From: Bacteroidota bacterium
GTDB taxonomy: Bacteria; Bacteroidota; Rhodothermia; Rhodothermales; UBA10348
NCBI GenBank assembly: GCA_018623785.1
Contig: JAAZVD010000051.1
Coordinates: forward strand, 1 to 8,532
Length of the DNA: 8,532 nucleotides
Reading direction: 5' to 3'
Shown here: piece after piece, positions 1 through 6,524 of the stretch
Numbering within the stretch: the stretch's first letter is position 1
How the letters are laid out: every line of letters starts with the position of its first letter
The notes under the pieces: model-generated
What the model saw: only the letters and a program-made list of their open reading frames with translations
Database searches by the model: none
Told to the model about the DNA's origin: nothing
Made by a program: the position numbers and the translations under genes

Positions 1-1374
1 ACCAAATTCTCGGAAGTTACCCTGGCCCAGCACTACAGGATCAGCATGGACGGCTCTGCCAAGTGGGAGGGGTCCGTGGCCGGTGGTCCGATGTACTATA
101 TCGAAAACGGGATCAAGGAAGTGTTCGGCTGGAATTGGAAGCCCGTGGCCATGTTCTTCGCGTTCATGCTCATGATTACGTCCTTCTTTACGGGGAACGC
201 CATCCAATCCAATACGATTGCCACGCAGGTGGCGGATAACTTCGGTATTGACACGTGGATTACAGGGCTGTTTACGGCCGCCATCGTGGGTGCCGTGATC
301 ATTGGTGGTATTTCGCGCATCGGCCGAGTGACGGGCATTCTTGCGCCGGTCATGGCAGCTATCTACGTAACGGCCGCCTTGGTTGTGCTGGTGCTCAACT
401 TCCAGGATGTGATCCCGGCCTTCGGGACCATCGTCAGTGAGGCGTTCAATCCGACTGCCGGGGTGGCCGGAACCGGTATGGGCGTCTTTCTCTTCACTCT
501 TCAATACGGGGTCCAGCGCGGTCTTTTCTCGAACGAAGCCGGGCAGGGATCGGCACCCATTGCGCACTCGGCCGCCAAGACGGATGAACCGGTATCGGAA
601 GGCGTCGTGGCCTTGCTTGAGCCTTTCATCGATACGATCATCATTTGCACCATGACGGGTTTGGTCATCGTTTCAACGGGTGTATTCGAGGCGAAAGTAC
701 CGACAACCATCGACCTGAATGACGGCAACATCTCCTTTGTGCAGTACGATGCCGATGGCATGCACCAAGGCGCCGATGAGCCGGCAACCATCGCCGTTAC
801 CGAGGGTGTTCCGGCCACGGACAATGGCTCCCTGTTTGCCTTCTACGACATCTCGGTAGACGAATTCTTTACGGACGAAGCCCAAACCGTTCCATTCTCG
901 GGCACCATTTTTATGGACCATTCCGAACGCGGTCCGCATGCAGTCAGCGAGGATGGCACGGAGTACACAGTCCTCTTCGGGGATGCGGCCCGGAACAGCT
1001 CCCCCTTGACCACGCTCGGCTTTGAGCAGGGGCTTGAACCCATCGGCATGGGATGGCTGGGCAAGTGGATTGTGCTGGCCTGCGTGTTCCTGTTTGCGGT
1101 CTCTACCGCCATCTCCTGGAGCTACTACGGGGACCGCTGTGCCAACTACTTATTCGGTAAGAAGGCCATCCTGCCCTACAAGTTCATCTTCCTGGTTTTC
1201 CATTTCCTGGGTGCCGTTGTTGCGGTGACGACGATCTGGGATCTGGGTGATGTGGCCCTTTCCCTGGTCACGCTGCCCAACGTCATCTCGCTGATCCTGC
1301 TCTCGGGACTGCTCAAGAAAATCACGGATTCCTACTTTGAGCGGAAGCCCTGGGAATCCGAGGGACACGTTTAG
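1..1374 (+). CDS. Sodium:alanine/glycine symporter (AGCS family), 5' end missing
   Basis: This is an inner-membrane secondary transporter that takes up alanine or glycine with Na+ (family knowledge; the exact substrate is not readable here). The frame is open from base 1, where it reads TKFSEVTLAQHYR, the AGCS segment normally about 100 residues into the protein, so the start and first helices lie upstream. The GGPMYYIE motif is at 91-114. The family signature SNEAGQGSAPIAHSAAKTD follows near 529-585, then a helix containing LLEPFIDTIIICTMTG. Later come WSYYGDR and several C-terminal helices, and the protein ends at TAG 1372-1374. It is unusual in having about 100 mostly hydrophilic, acidic residues (bases about 694-1005) between the helix ending VIVSTGVF and the segment TTLGFEQGLEP, where textbook members have a short loop. 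The reading frame stays open through it, so it is an insertion and not damage. A strong inverted repeat lies directly downstream. The family call is firm. Confidence 0.95.
   Translation, partial: TKFSEVTLAQHYRISMDGSAKWEGSVAGGPMYYIENGIKEVFGWNWKPVAMFFAFMLMITSFFTGNAIQSNTIATQVADNFGIDTWITGLFTAAIVGAVIIGGISRIGRVTGILAPVMAAIYVTAALVVLVLNFQDVIPAFGTIVSEAFNPTAGVAGTGMGVFLFTLQYGVQRGLFSNEAGQGSAPIAHSAAKTDEPVSEGVVALLEPFIDTIIICTMTGLVIVSTGVFEAKVPTTIDLNDGNISFVQYDADGMHQGADEPATIAVTEGVPATDNGSLFAFYDISVDEFFTDEAQTVPFSGTIFMDHSERGPHAVSEDGTEYTVLFGDAARNSSPLTTLGFEQGLEPIGMGWLGKWIVLACVFLFAVSTAISWSYYGDRCANYLFGKKAILPYKFIFLVFHFLGAVVAVTTIWDLGDVALSLVTLPNVISLILLSGLLKKITDSYFERKPWESEGHV
694..1005 (+). other. Hydrophilic insertion domain within the AGCS symporter
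   Basis: This stretch encodes roughly 104 residues, from about AKVPTTIDLND to DAARNSSP. It is rich in D, E, T and G, has no hydrophobic span long enough for a helix, and has a beta-like alternating pattern (for example TEYTVLFGD). It separates two predicted membrane helices and so forms a large loop. The side of the membrane cannot be fixed without the missing N-terminus, but the composition suggests an exported soluble domain. I recall similar long loops in AGCS proteins of Bacteroidota, so it may be lineage-typical. No function is assigned. Confidence 0.6.
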
Positions 1375-1383
1375 TCGGCTAAA

Positions 1384-1424
1384 GGGTCGGGAAATGTAAC
1401 TTTTGCAGTTACATTTTCCGACCC
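1384..1424 (+). repeat. Near-perfect 18-bp inverted repeat (hairpin) between the symporter gene and upp
   Basis: The left arm 1384-1401 (GGGTCGGGAAATGTAACT) pairs with 1407-1424 (AGTTACATTTTCCGACCC) around a 5-base loop, TTTGC. Seventeen pairs are Watson-Crick. The remaining one, 1391 with 1417, is G opposite T: a G-U wobble in the + strand transcript but a C-A mismatch in a - strand transcript. This favours an RNA role in the + direction, although it is a single position. It starts 9 bases after the symporter stop and ends 23 bases before the upp ATG. No U-run follows the right arm, so it is not a textbook intrinsic terminator. Terminator or 3'-end stabiliser, upp leader structure, dispersed palindrome, or dyad operator (TGTAAC-N7-GTTACA) all remain possible. 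Confidence 0.85.
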
Positions 1425-1447
1425 GAACTGCCTCGACCTCATTCTCC

Positions 1448-2074
1448 ATGGATCACGTCCACGTCATCGATCACCCCGTTTTGAAACGGGATCTGACCGT
1501 GCTCCGGCGCGAAGACACGCCCTACGGCGTTTTCCGGTCCACGCTGAGTGACGTATCCTCGATGTTGGCGTACGAGGCTCTTCGTGGCATTGCCATGAAG
1601 GAGGTTGCCATCAAAACCCCCCTCGAGAGCACCACCGGATATGAGGTTGCCGAATCCGTGGTCGTGGTGCCCATCCTTCGGGCTGGATTGGGGATGGTGG
1701 ATGGATTCATTCGCTTTTTGCCCGAAGCCCGCGTGGGACATCTGGGTATGTACCGGGATGAGCAGACCCACGAACCGGTGGAATATTACTCCAGTGTACC
1801 GTCGCATATTGACGAATCGCTGGTCTTTGTCGTGGACCCCATGCTGGCCACGGGAGGCAGCGCTGTCGGCGCCATTGGGCATCTCAAGAAGGTGGGGGCT
1901 CGTTCCATCGTTCTTGTTACGCTGGTCTCAGCTCCTGAGGGCATAGCCTCCGTGCAGGAGAAGCACCCGGATGTGCCTCTGGTCACGGCAGTCATAGACC
2001 GGGAACTGGATGAAAACGCCTATATCCGGCCTGGGCTGGGAGATGCCGGGGATCGCATTTTTGGAACCAACTGA
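1448..2074 (+). CDS. upp: Uracil phosphoribosyltransferase
   Basis: This cytoplasmic pyrimidine-salvage enzyme makes UMP and pyrophosphate from uracil and PRPP. It has 208 residues, the usual family length. The PRPP-binding loop VVDPMLATGGSA is at residues 128-139, the RAGLGM segment at 78-83, and the C-terminal uracil-site motif GLGDAGDRIFGT at 196-207. All are canonical and intact. ATG 1448 gives the standard N-terminus (DHVHVIDHPVLKRDLTVLR). An in-frame TTG at 1403 lies inside the hairpin loop and would add 15 unrelated residues, so I rejected it. No Shine-Dalgarno sequence precedes the start, which follows CATTCTCC. The antiporter gene begins 7 bases after the stop, which suggests co-transcription. 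The hairpin 23 bases upstream could affect expression, but this is inference. Confidence 0.97.
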   Translation: MDHVHVIDHPVLKRDLTVLRREDTPYGVFRSTLSDVSSMLAYEALRGIAMKEVAIKTPLESTTGYEVAESVVVVPILRAGLGMVDGFIRFLPEARVGHLGMYRDEQTHEPVEYYSSVPSHIDESLVFVVDPMLATGGSAVGAIGHLKKVGARSIVLVTLVSAPEGIASVQEKHPDVPLVTAVIDRELDENAYIRPGLGDAGDRIFGTN

Positions 2075-2081
2075 GTCCTTC

Positions 2082-4043
2082 ATGCTACGTCGCATTCCGT
2101 ATCTCGTTGTGCTCTTCATGCTCTTGCTGGCCACGCCATCCTGGGCGCAGGACGCGGATGGCCAAACGCCTGAAGTCGAGGTACCCGGGGTCGAGGTACC
2201 CGGGGCCGCGGACGTCGAAGTCCAGGTGCCCAAGGTCGTGCTCAACGATATAGGGTTTGAGGTTGTCCTTGTTTCGGTTGGCTCTGATACCCTCGGCGCC
2301 GACGCCTACAGCATTGCGGGGGCTGGTTCGCCCATTCCCTTTGTCTGGAGCGATGAGGATGACGCGTGGGTGGCGGCAAACGTGATTGTCACGGGTACCG
2401 GCGCACAGGAATTGACCCTTTACCGGGCCGGGGAGCTTCATCTGGTTCAACCTGTACGCAGCATTGCGGGTTGGTGGGCCATCGTGCCTCCTCTCCTGGC
2501 TATTGCCGTGGCCCTGGCCTTCAAGCGGGTCATTCCGGCACTCTTCCTGGGGCTGTGGTTTGGAGCCTTCACGGTAGCGGGATTCAGCCTGAAGGGGGCC
2601 TTCATGGGCCTGTTGAATGCGTTCCAGGTCTATGTGCTGGCTGAGTTCACTGATGCAGGACACGCTTCCATCATATTGTTTACCCTCATGATCGGGGGTA
2701 TGGTGGGCATCATCTCCAAGAACGGAGGGATGCAGGGCGTCGTGAATCACATTGTAAAATGGGCCAGCAATCCGCAGCGGGGTCAGCTGGCCACTAGTGC
2801 GCTGGGTCTGGCCATCTTCTTTGATGACTACGCCAACTCCCTCGTCGTGGGCAATACCATGCGTCCAGTCACGGATAAGCTGCGTATTTCCCGGGAGAAG
2901 CTGGCCTACATCGTGGATTCCACGGCCGCGCCGGTCGCGTGTATTGCGCTCGTAACGACTTGGATCGGCTACGAGGTAGGCCTCATTGGTACAGCCATTG
3001 CCAAGGTAGAGGGTCTCGAGGGGTCTGCCTACGCGTTTTTCCTCTCATCTATCCCGTATTCATTCTATCCCATCCTGGCCATCTTTTTTGTGTTTCTGAC
3101 CGCGTGGAGCGGCAGGGATTTCGGGCCAATGCTGCAGGCGGAGCGTCGTGCCCGCACCACGGGCGAGGTGCTGCGTGAAGGCGCGCAGGTGGACGAGGCT
3201 GCCACTAGTAAGGAGAACCTGCCCAAAGAAGGTATTCCGCATCGGGCCGTGAATGCCCTGATTCCCGTGGCGGTACTCATTTTCGGCGTTGTGGGCGGGC
3301 TGCTGGCCACAGGGGAAGGGGAGACCATTCAGGCCATCATCAACTCCTCCGATTCTTACACTGCGCTCATGTGGGCCTCGCTCCTGGGTGTGTTTGCGGC
3401 GGTCGCCTTAACGTCCGTACAGCGCCTGATGAGCATCGGTGACATCGTGGAGGCATGGTATTCCGGTCTCAAGGGGATGCTTTTTGCCATGATCATTCTG
3501 GTCCTGGCATGGGCGCTTTCCGCCATCACGGAAGACCTGCACACAGCATCCTATCTCGTATCCATTCTGGGCGAGGCACTACCCGCGGGCATCGTCCCGG
3601 CCGTGGTATTCCTGTTGGCGGCGGCCACGGCGTTTGCCACGGGCTCCTCGTGGGGCACCATGGGCATCCTGCTTCCGCTGGTCATTCCGTTGGCGTGGGC
3701 AGTGATGGTCTTGAATGGGGAAGCTACCGTGGGTGACTACCATATCCTTTACTCCACCATTTCCTGTATTCTGGCCGGCTCGGTCTGGGGGGATCACTGT
3801 TCGCCCATTTCCGACACCACCATCCTTTCATCGATGGCCTCGGGCTGCGATCATATTGATCATGTCCGCACACAGTTGCCCTATGCAATGACTGTTGGGG
3901 TAGTGGCGATGGTCGTAGGCACAATACCTGCCGGATTCGGGATGAATCCCTGGATTGCCTATCCCATCGCCATCGGCATCCTAATTGCAATCAACCGCTT
4001 TGTTGGGCGCAGCACGGAGTCCGAAAATGCCCTGGCAACCTGA
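2082..4043 (+). CDS. NhaC-family Na+/H+ antiporter with N-terminal signal peptide and periplasmic domain
   Basis: This polytopic inner-membrane protein of 653 residues probably exchanges Na+ (or an organic ion) for H+. The NhaC assignment rests on FFDDYAN (246-252), REKLAYIVDSTAAPVA (271-286), GSSWGTMG (521-528) and GSVWGDHCSPISDTT (566-580), followed by DHIDHVRTQLPYA. Residues 1-22 form a signal peptide (positive start, hydrophobic core, cleavage near SWA/QDA). About 105 mostly hydrophilic residues follow, with VEVPG repeats and a beta-rich Ig-like look, before the first transport helix at about 130. A charged loop lies near 342-388. I chose ATG 2082 because the signal peptide begins there. 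An in-frame ATG at 2010 would overlap upp by 65 bases and bury the signal peptide. The start has no Shine-Dalgarno sequence. The family is secure, but ion specificity cannot be told; some relatives act as malate/lactate antiporters. Confidence 0.93.
   Translation: MLRRIPYLVVLFMLLLATPSWAQDADGQTPEVEVPGVEVPGAADVEVQVPKVVLNDIGFEVVLVSVGSDTLGADAYSIAGAGSPIPFVWSDEDDAWVAANVIVTGTGAQELTLYRAGELHLVQPVRSIAGWWAIVPPLLAIAVALAFKRVIPALFLGLWFGAFTVAGFSLKGAFMGLLNAFQVYVLAEFTDAGHASIILFTLMIGGMVGIISKNGGMQGVVNHIVKWASNPQRGQLATSALGLAIFFDDYANSLVVGNTMRPVTDKLRISREKLAYIVDSTAAPVACIALVTTWIGYEVGLIGTAIAKVEGLEGSAYAFFLSSIPYSFYPILAIFFVFLTAWSGRDFGPMLQAERRARTTGEVLREGAQVDEAATSKENLPKEGIPHRAVNALIPVAVLIFGVVGGLLATGEGETIQAIINSSDSYTALMWASLLGVFAAVALTSVQRLMSIGDIVEAWYSGLKGMLFAMIILVLAWALSAITEDLHTASYLVSILGEALPAGIVPAVVFLLAAATAFATGSSWGTMGILLPLVIPLAWAVMVLNGEATVGDYHILYSTISCILAGSVWGDHCSPISDTTILSSMASGCDHIDHVRTQLPYAMTVGVVAMVVGTIPAGFGMNPWIAYPIAIGILIAINRFVGRSTESENALAT
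2175..2204 (+). repeat. Two exact tandem copies of a 15-bp unit (VEVPG repeats)
   Basis: GTCGAGGTACCCGGG occurs at 2175-2189 and again, identically, at 2190-2204. It encodes VEVPG twice, just after the antiporter signal peptide. A degenerate third copy follows (VEVQVP, about 2214-2231). Because the unit is a multiple of three, copy-number change would lengthen or shorten the linker without a frameshift. Confidence 0.95.
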
Positions 4044-4066
4044 TTACCTACAACAAAACGCTATCG

Positions 4067-4420
4067 ATGGCCGACAATTGGATTGACGCAGACGATCGCC
4101 CGTGGGGGCGGTGGGAAGAGTACCTGAACGAACCCGGATACCGGGTCAAGCGCATCATCGTCCATCCTGGCCAGCGCTTGTCGCTGCAGCGGCACGAAAA
4201 GCGGAGCGAACATTGGGTGATTGTAGCGGGAAGCGGTCTTTTTACCCTGGATGACACGGTCACCGAGGTGGCACCGGGAGACAAGGTCTTCATTCCCGTT
4301 CGGGGCGTGCACCGGATCGAAAACCCCGGTCAGGAGCCTCTCATCATCATAGAAACCCAACTCGGGATCTGTGATGAGGATGACATTGAGCGTCTGGAGG
4401 ATGACTACGGTCGGGAGTAA
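4067..4420 (+). CDS. Standalone cupin related to the mannose-6-phosphate isomerase domain of ManC/AlgA
   Basis: This is a 117-residue cytoplasmic single-domain cupin. It matches the C-terminal type II phosphomannose isomerase domain of bifunctional ManC/AlgA proteins: RPWGRWEEY (11-19), GYRVKRIIVHPGQRLSLQ (24-41), RSEHWVIVAGSG (46-57), PGDKVFIPVRGVHRIENPG (70-88), and the closing EDDIERLEDDYGRE. The guanylyltransferase half is absent. Of the usual metal ligands, H43, E48 and H82 are visible, but the second His of the HxH pair is replaced by lysine (HEK at 43-45). Free-standing relatives with HEKRSEHW exist to my recollection, so this need not mean inactivity. It starts 23 bases after the antiporter stop in an A-rich stretch without a Shine-Dalgarno sequence, and is probably the last gene of the rightward block. 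Isomerase activity is inferred; a sugar-binding or regulatory cupin is equally possible. Confidence 0.85.
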   Translation: MADNWIDADDRPWGRWEEYLNEPGYRVKRIIVHPGQRLSLQRHEKRSEHWVIVAGSGLFTLDDTVTEVAPGDKVFIPVRGVHRIENPGQEPLIIIETQLGICDEDDIERLEDDYGRE

Positions 4421-4434
4421 GATCCCCGTGGTGC

Positions 4435-5535
4435 TCAGCGGCCGGTGGTGTGCTTGCCTTTCGTGCGCTGCAGATGACGTGTGGACATGGCAACGCCGAC
4501 GACCAGGAAAATATAGTAGCCCAGAATGCGCCACGTGATGAGCGAGGGCACGATCAGGGCGGCGCTGGGCAGGAGATCGCCAAAAAAGAGGGCATAGAGT
4601 CCCTCGATGCCACCGGCACCACCCGGTGTTGGCATGACCAGCGATGAGATGGTCTGGGCGATGGAGCGCATGATCAAAAGCAACGTATCCACGTCGGGTA
4701 CGAAGCTCATGATCACGAGCACGGCCAGGAAGTAGCGGGCCAGCCAGGTCCCTGACGTCAGCAGGAATCCGCGCAGAAAGAAGTCGCTTTTCTGCTTGCG
4801 AAGGACACCGGCGCGAGCAATGAACTGGGTCATTTCACCCAATACCCGCTCGCGAAACCGGCGCAAGAAGGGAAGGCGGACGATGCCAGAGGCCAAGCGG
4901 GAGAGCAGTTCGGGCCGGAAAAGGGTGGCATAGGCGAATACAGCAGCATAGGCCATCAGAACGACGAAATAGATCGTGGCCGTCCACAGACCGACGCTGC
5001 CGGCCGCACTGGGGATGACATCCATGTAGACGGAAGCCACCAGAATGACGGGTACGGACAAGGCAAACCATACCTGGTCCAGCAACATGACGTAGGTCAT
5101 GACGGCAGATGCATCCCCGATGGCAATGGGACCTTTTCGGGACGCCTTCGTCTCCATGGAGGTGACGCGGGATTCGCGTGCAATGTAGTACGCGGTCAGG
5201 GGAGCACCACCGACGACACTCGGGGAGATGTTGGAGGCAAAATCCCACATCAGCTGACATCGGATGCCTGCTCTGAATCCGAGTGAATGCCGGGAAACGA
5301 AGCTGATACGCCATCCCCCGAAGACGACGCGTGCAAGGGTCATGCCGATTGCTCCGGCCATGAGCCAGGGATTGATGGCCCGGGCGAACTGCGAAAAAGC
5401 GCCCTCGTCCCATGTATACCAAGCGATGATGCCGAGGACGCCAAGGCCCAGCGACAAGGGAAGAATCAGGCCGCGCAGGGAAACGATCGGTACGCCTGCG
5501 CCCTCATCTACGTCATGATGCGTTTCGTCGGGCAT
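4435..5535 (-). CDS. Lysylphosphatidylglycerol synthase TM-region / UPF0104 (flippase-like) membrane protein
   Basis: This inner-membrane protein of 366 residues has about eight hydrophobic spans. The family marks are WRISFVSR (75-82), the segment LMWDFASNISPSVVGGAP (95-112) after helix 2, and TPGGAGGIEG (303-312) in the C-terminal third. This is the membrane half found in MprF, which flips lysyl-phosphatidylglycerol, and in archaeal AglD. The soluble aminoacyl-transferase domain of MprF is absent, as in most free-standing UPF0104 proteins, so the likely role is lipid or polyprenol-linked substrate movement; the substrate is unknown. The N-terminus is acidic and His-containing, followed by a helix at about 22-40. 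The start is CAT at 5533-5535 (complement), preceded by pyrimidine-rich AGGCTCCC with no Shine-Dalgarno sequence. It converges on the cupin gene, 14 bases away, and diverges from the PHP gene. Confidence 0.85.
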   Translation of the reverse strand: MPDETHHDVDEGAGVPIVSLRGLILPLSLGLGVLGIIAWYTWDEGAFSQFARAINPWLMAGAIGMTLARVVFGGWRISFVSRHSLGFRAGIRCQLMWDFASNISPSVVGGAPLTAYYIARESRVTSMETKASRKGPIAIGDASAVMTYVMLLDQVWFALSVPVILVASVYMDVIPSAAGSVGLWTATIYFVVLMAYAAVFAYATLFRPELLSRLASGIVRLPFLRRFRERVLGEMTQFIARAGVLRKQKSDFFLRGFLLTSGTWLARYFLAVLVIMSFVPDVDTLLLIMRSIAQTISSLVMPTPGGAGGIEGLYALFFGDLLPSAALIVPSLITWRILGYYIFLVVGVAMSTRHLQRTKGKHTTGR

Positions 5536-5653
5536 GGGAGCCTGAAAAGTGGCCGTGTGGCGCCGGAACGAGGAGAAGACTGTCGGGTTCAGGCGGGGAG
5601 CGGAATACGATCTGGTCGTTACGGAGTTTCAGCAGCAGGCACCACCTCTCTCC
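5536..5653. promoter_or_regulatory. Divergent intergenic region (118 bases)
   Basis: This gap separates the start codons of the leftward UPF0104 gene and the rightward PHP gene, so it should contain promoters for both. I looked for sigma-70 (TTGACA/TATAAT) and Bacteroidota-type (TTG ... TAnnTTTG) pairs on both strands and found none convincing. The placement rests on gene orientation alone. I saw no inverted repeat or riboswitch-like element. Confidence 0.4.
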
Positions 5654-6481
5654 ATGTCATCATTGAAAAAGGCGGATCTGCACATGCATTCGACGGCTTC
5701 AGATGGCCGTCTTGCCCCCGATGCACTGGTCGCGGAGGCGGTGCGCGGTGGCCTGGACCTGGTTTCGCTGACTGATCATGATACCATCCTCGGATGGCAC
5801 GCATTTGAGCAGGCAGCGCGTGTCGCAGGTCTTGCGTGCGTTCCCGGTGTGGAGATCAGCGCACGTCAGGCAGGGGTCGAAGTCCATCTGCTTGGGTACG
5901 GGTTTGAGCCCGAGCACCCGGTGCTATCCGGATTCCTGACGCTGCAGCAGGAACGGCGCAATGAGCGGGCACATGAGTTTCTGCGGCTGCTCAAGCTGGC
6001 AGGTATCCTGCCGCAGGACGCAGCATTAGAGCAGGCCCCGGCAGGTACGTCCTGGGCACGGCCCCACATTGCGCGCCTGTTGATGGATCATGGGTCCGTG
6101 GGGTCCATGGATCAGGCTTTTGAGCAGTATCTGGTCTCTGGCACGGAAACATTCGTGCCCAAGCCGCTGCCCTCGGGCAAAGAGGCCATCGATGTCATTC
6201 ACGCGGCCGGGGGTATTATCGGGTTGGCGCATCCGGGCCATCACGTGCCGCATCAGGTTGTCCTCGGGCTCATCGAGGCCGGTCTGGACGCCATTGAAAC
6301 CGTGCACCCCTCGCACGATCGTATGCTTACGGGGTACTACGTCTCGCTGGCCGAGCGCTTCGGACTCCTCATGACGGGTGGGTCGGATTATCACGCCCGT
6401 AAAGGCCATCGGGAACAGCAATTGGGTGAGCGGTGGTTTACCCCGAAGCCGGCACTTCTGGATGCTTTGCGGACCCATTGA
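5654..6481 (+). CDS. PHP-domain phosphoesterase (TrpH/YciV-like)
   Basis: This is a cytoplasmic metal-dependent phosphoesterase of 275 residues, about the usual size. All the expected PHP metal-site motifs are visible: DLHMHSTASDG (8-18), LTDHDT (39-44), PGVEIS (64-69), the His of VEVHLLGY (75-82), RPHIARL (136-142), GLAHPGHH (190-197) and GSDYHA (243-248). Characterised TrpH/YciV relatives remove nucleotides from RNA 5' ends or dephosphorylate nucleoside 3',5'-bisphosphates (family knowledge); which activity applies here cannot be read from sequence. ATG 5654 puts the first metal motif at residue 8, as in the family. An in-frame GTG at 5549 would add 35 unrelated residues and take up most of the divergent promoter gap. 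The start follows CCTCTCTCC with no Shine-Dalgarno sequence. The propeller gene follows after 43 bases and could be co-transcribed. Confidence 0.92.
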   Translation: MSSLKKADLHMHSTASDGRLAPDALVAEAVRGGLDLVSLTDHDTILGWHAFEQAARVAGLACVPGVEISARQAGVEVHLLGYGFEPEHPVLSGFLTLQQERRNERAHEFLRLLKLAGILPQDAALEQAPAGTSWARPHIARLLMDHGSVGSMDQAFEQYLVSGTETFVPKPLPSGKEAIDVIHAAGGIIGLAHPGHHVPHQVVLGLIEAGLDAIETVHPSHDRMLTGYYVSLAERFGLLMTGGSDYHARKGHREQQLGERWFTPKPALLDALRTH

Positions 6482-6524
6482 ATGGCCCTGGCGTTCGCGT
6501 TTCAACTGCAGTCAACCTGGTCGT

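Noticed and set aside
1397..1405. TAACTTTTG as a -7 promoter element for upp
   Set aside because: It has one extra T compared with TAnnTTTG and no TTG at the right distance upstream, so it is not strong enough to list as a promoter.
1403..1447. Upstream TTG start extending upp by 15 residues
   Set aside because: The start sits in the loop of the hairpin and the added residues do not resemble any upp N-terminus. ATG 1448 gives the standard protein.
2010..2081. Upstream ATG start for the antiporter, overlapping the end of upp
   Set aside because: It would overlap upp by 65 bases and put 24 residues before an obvious signal peptide. ATG 2082 is the natural start.
2085..2750. Long open frame on the - strand inside the antiporter gene (221 codons)
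   Set aside because: It is antisense to a well-conserved gene, and its translation is rich in H, R, P and Q without any recognisable motif, as expected for a shadow frame.
4421..4434. A shared terminator between the convergent cupin and UPF0104 genes
   Set aside because: The 14-base gap and the flanking gene ends show no convincing stem-loop or T-run.
4061..4534. Open frame on the - strand spanning the cupin gene and the convergent gap
   Set aside because: The cupin motifs on the + strand are clear, and the antisense frame has no recognisable features.
5549..5653. Upstream GTG start extending the PHP protein by 35 residues
   Set aside because: The extra segment is unlike the family, and it would leave only 13 bases between two divergent starts.
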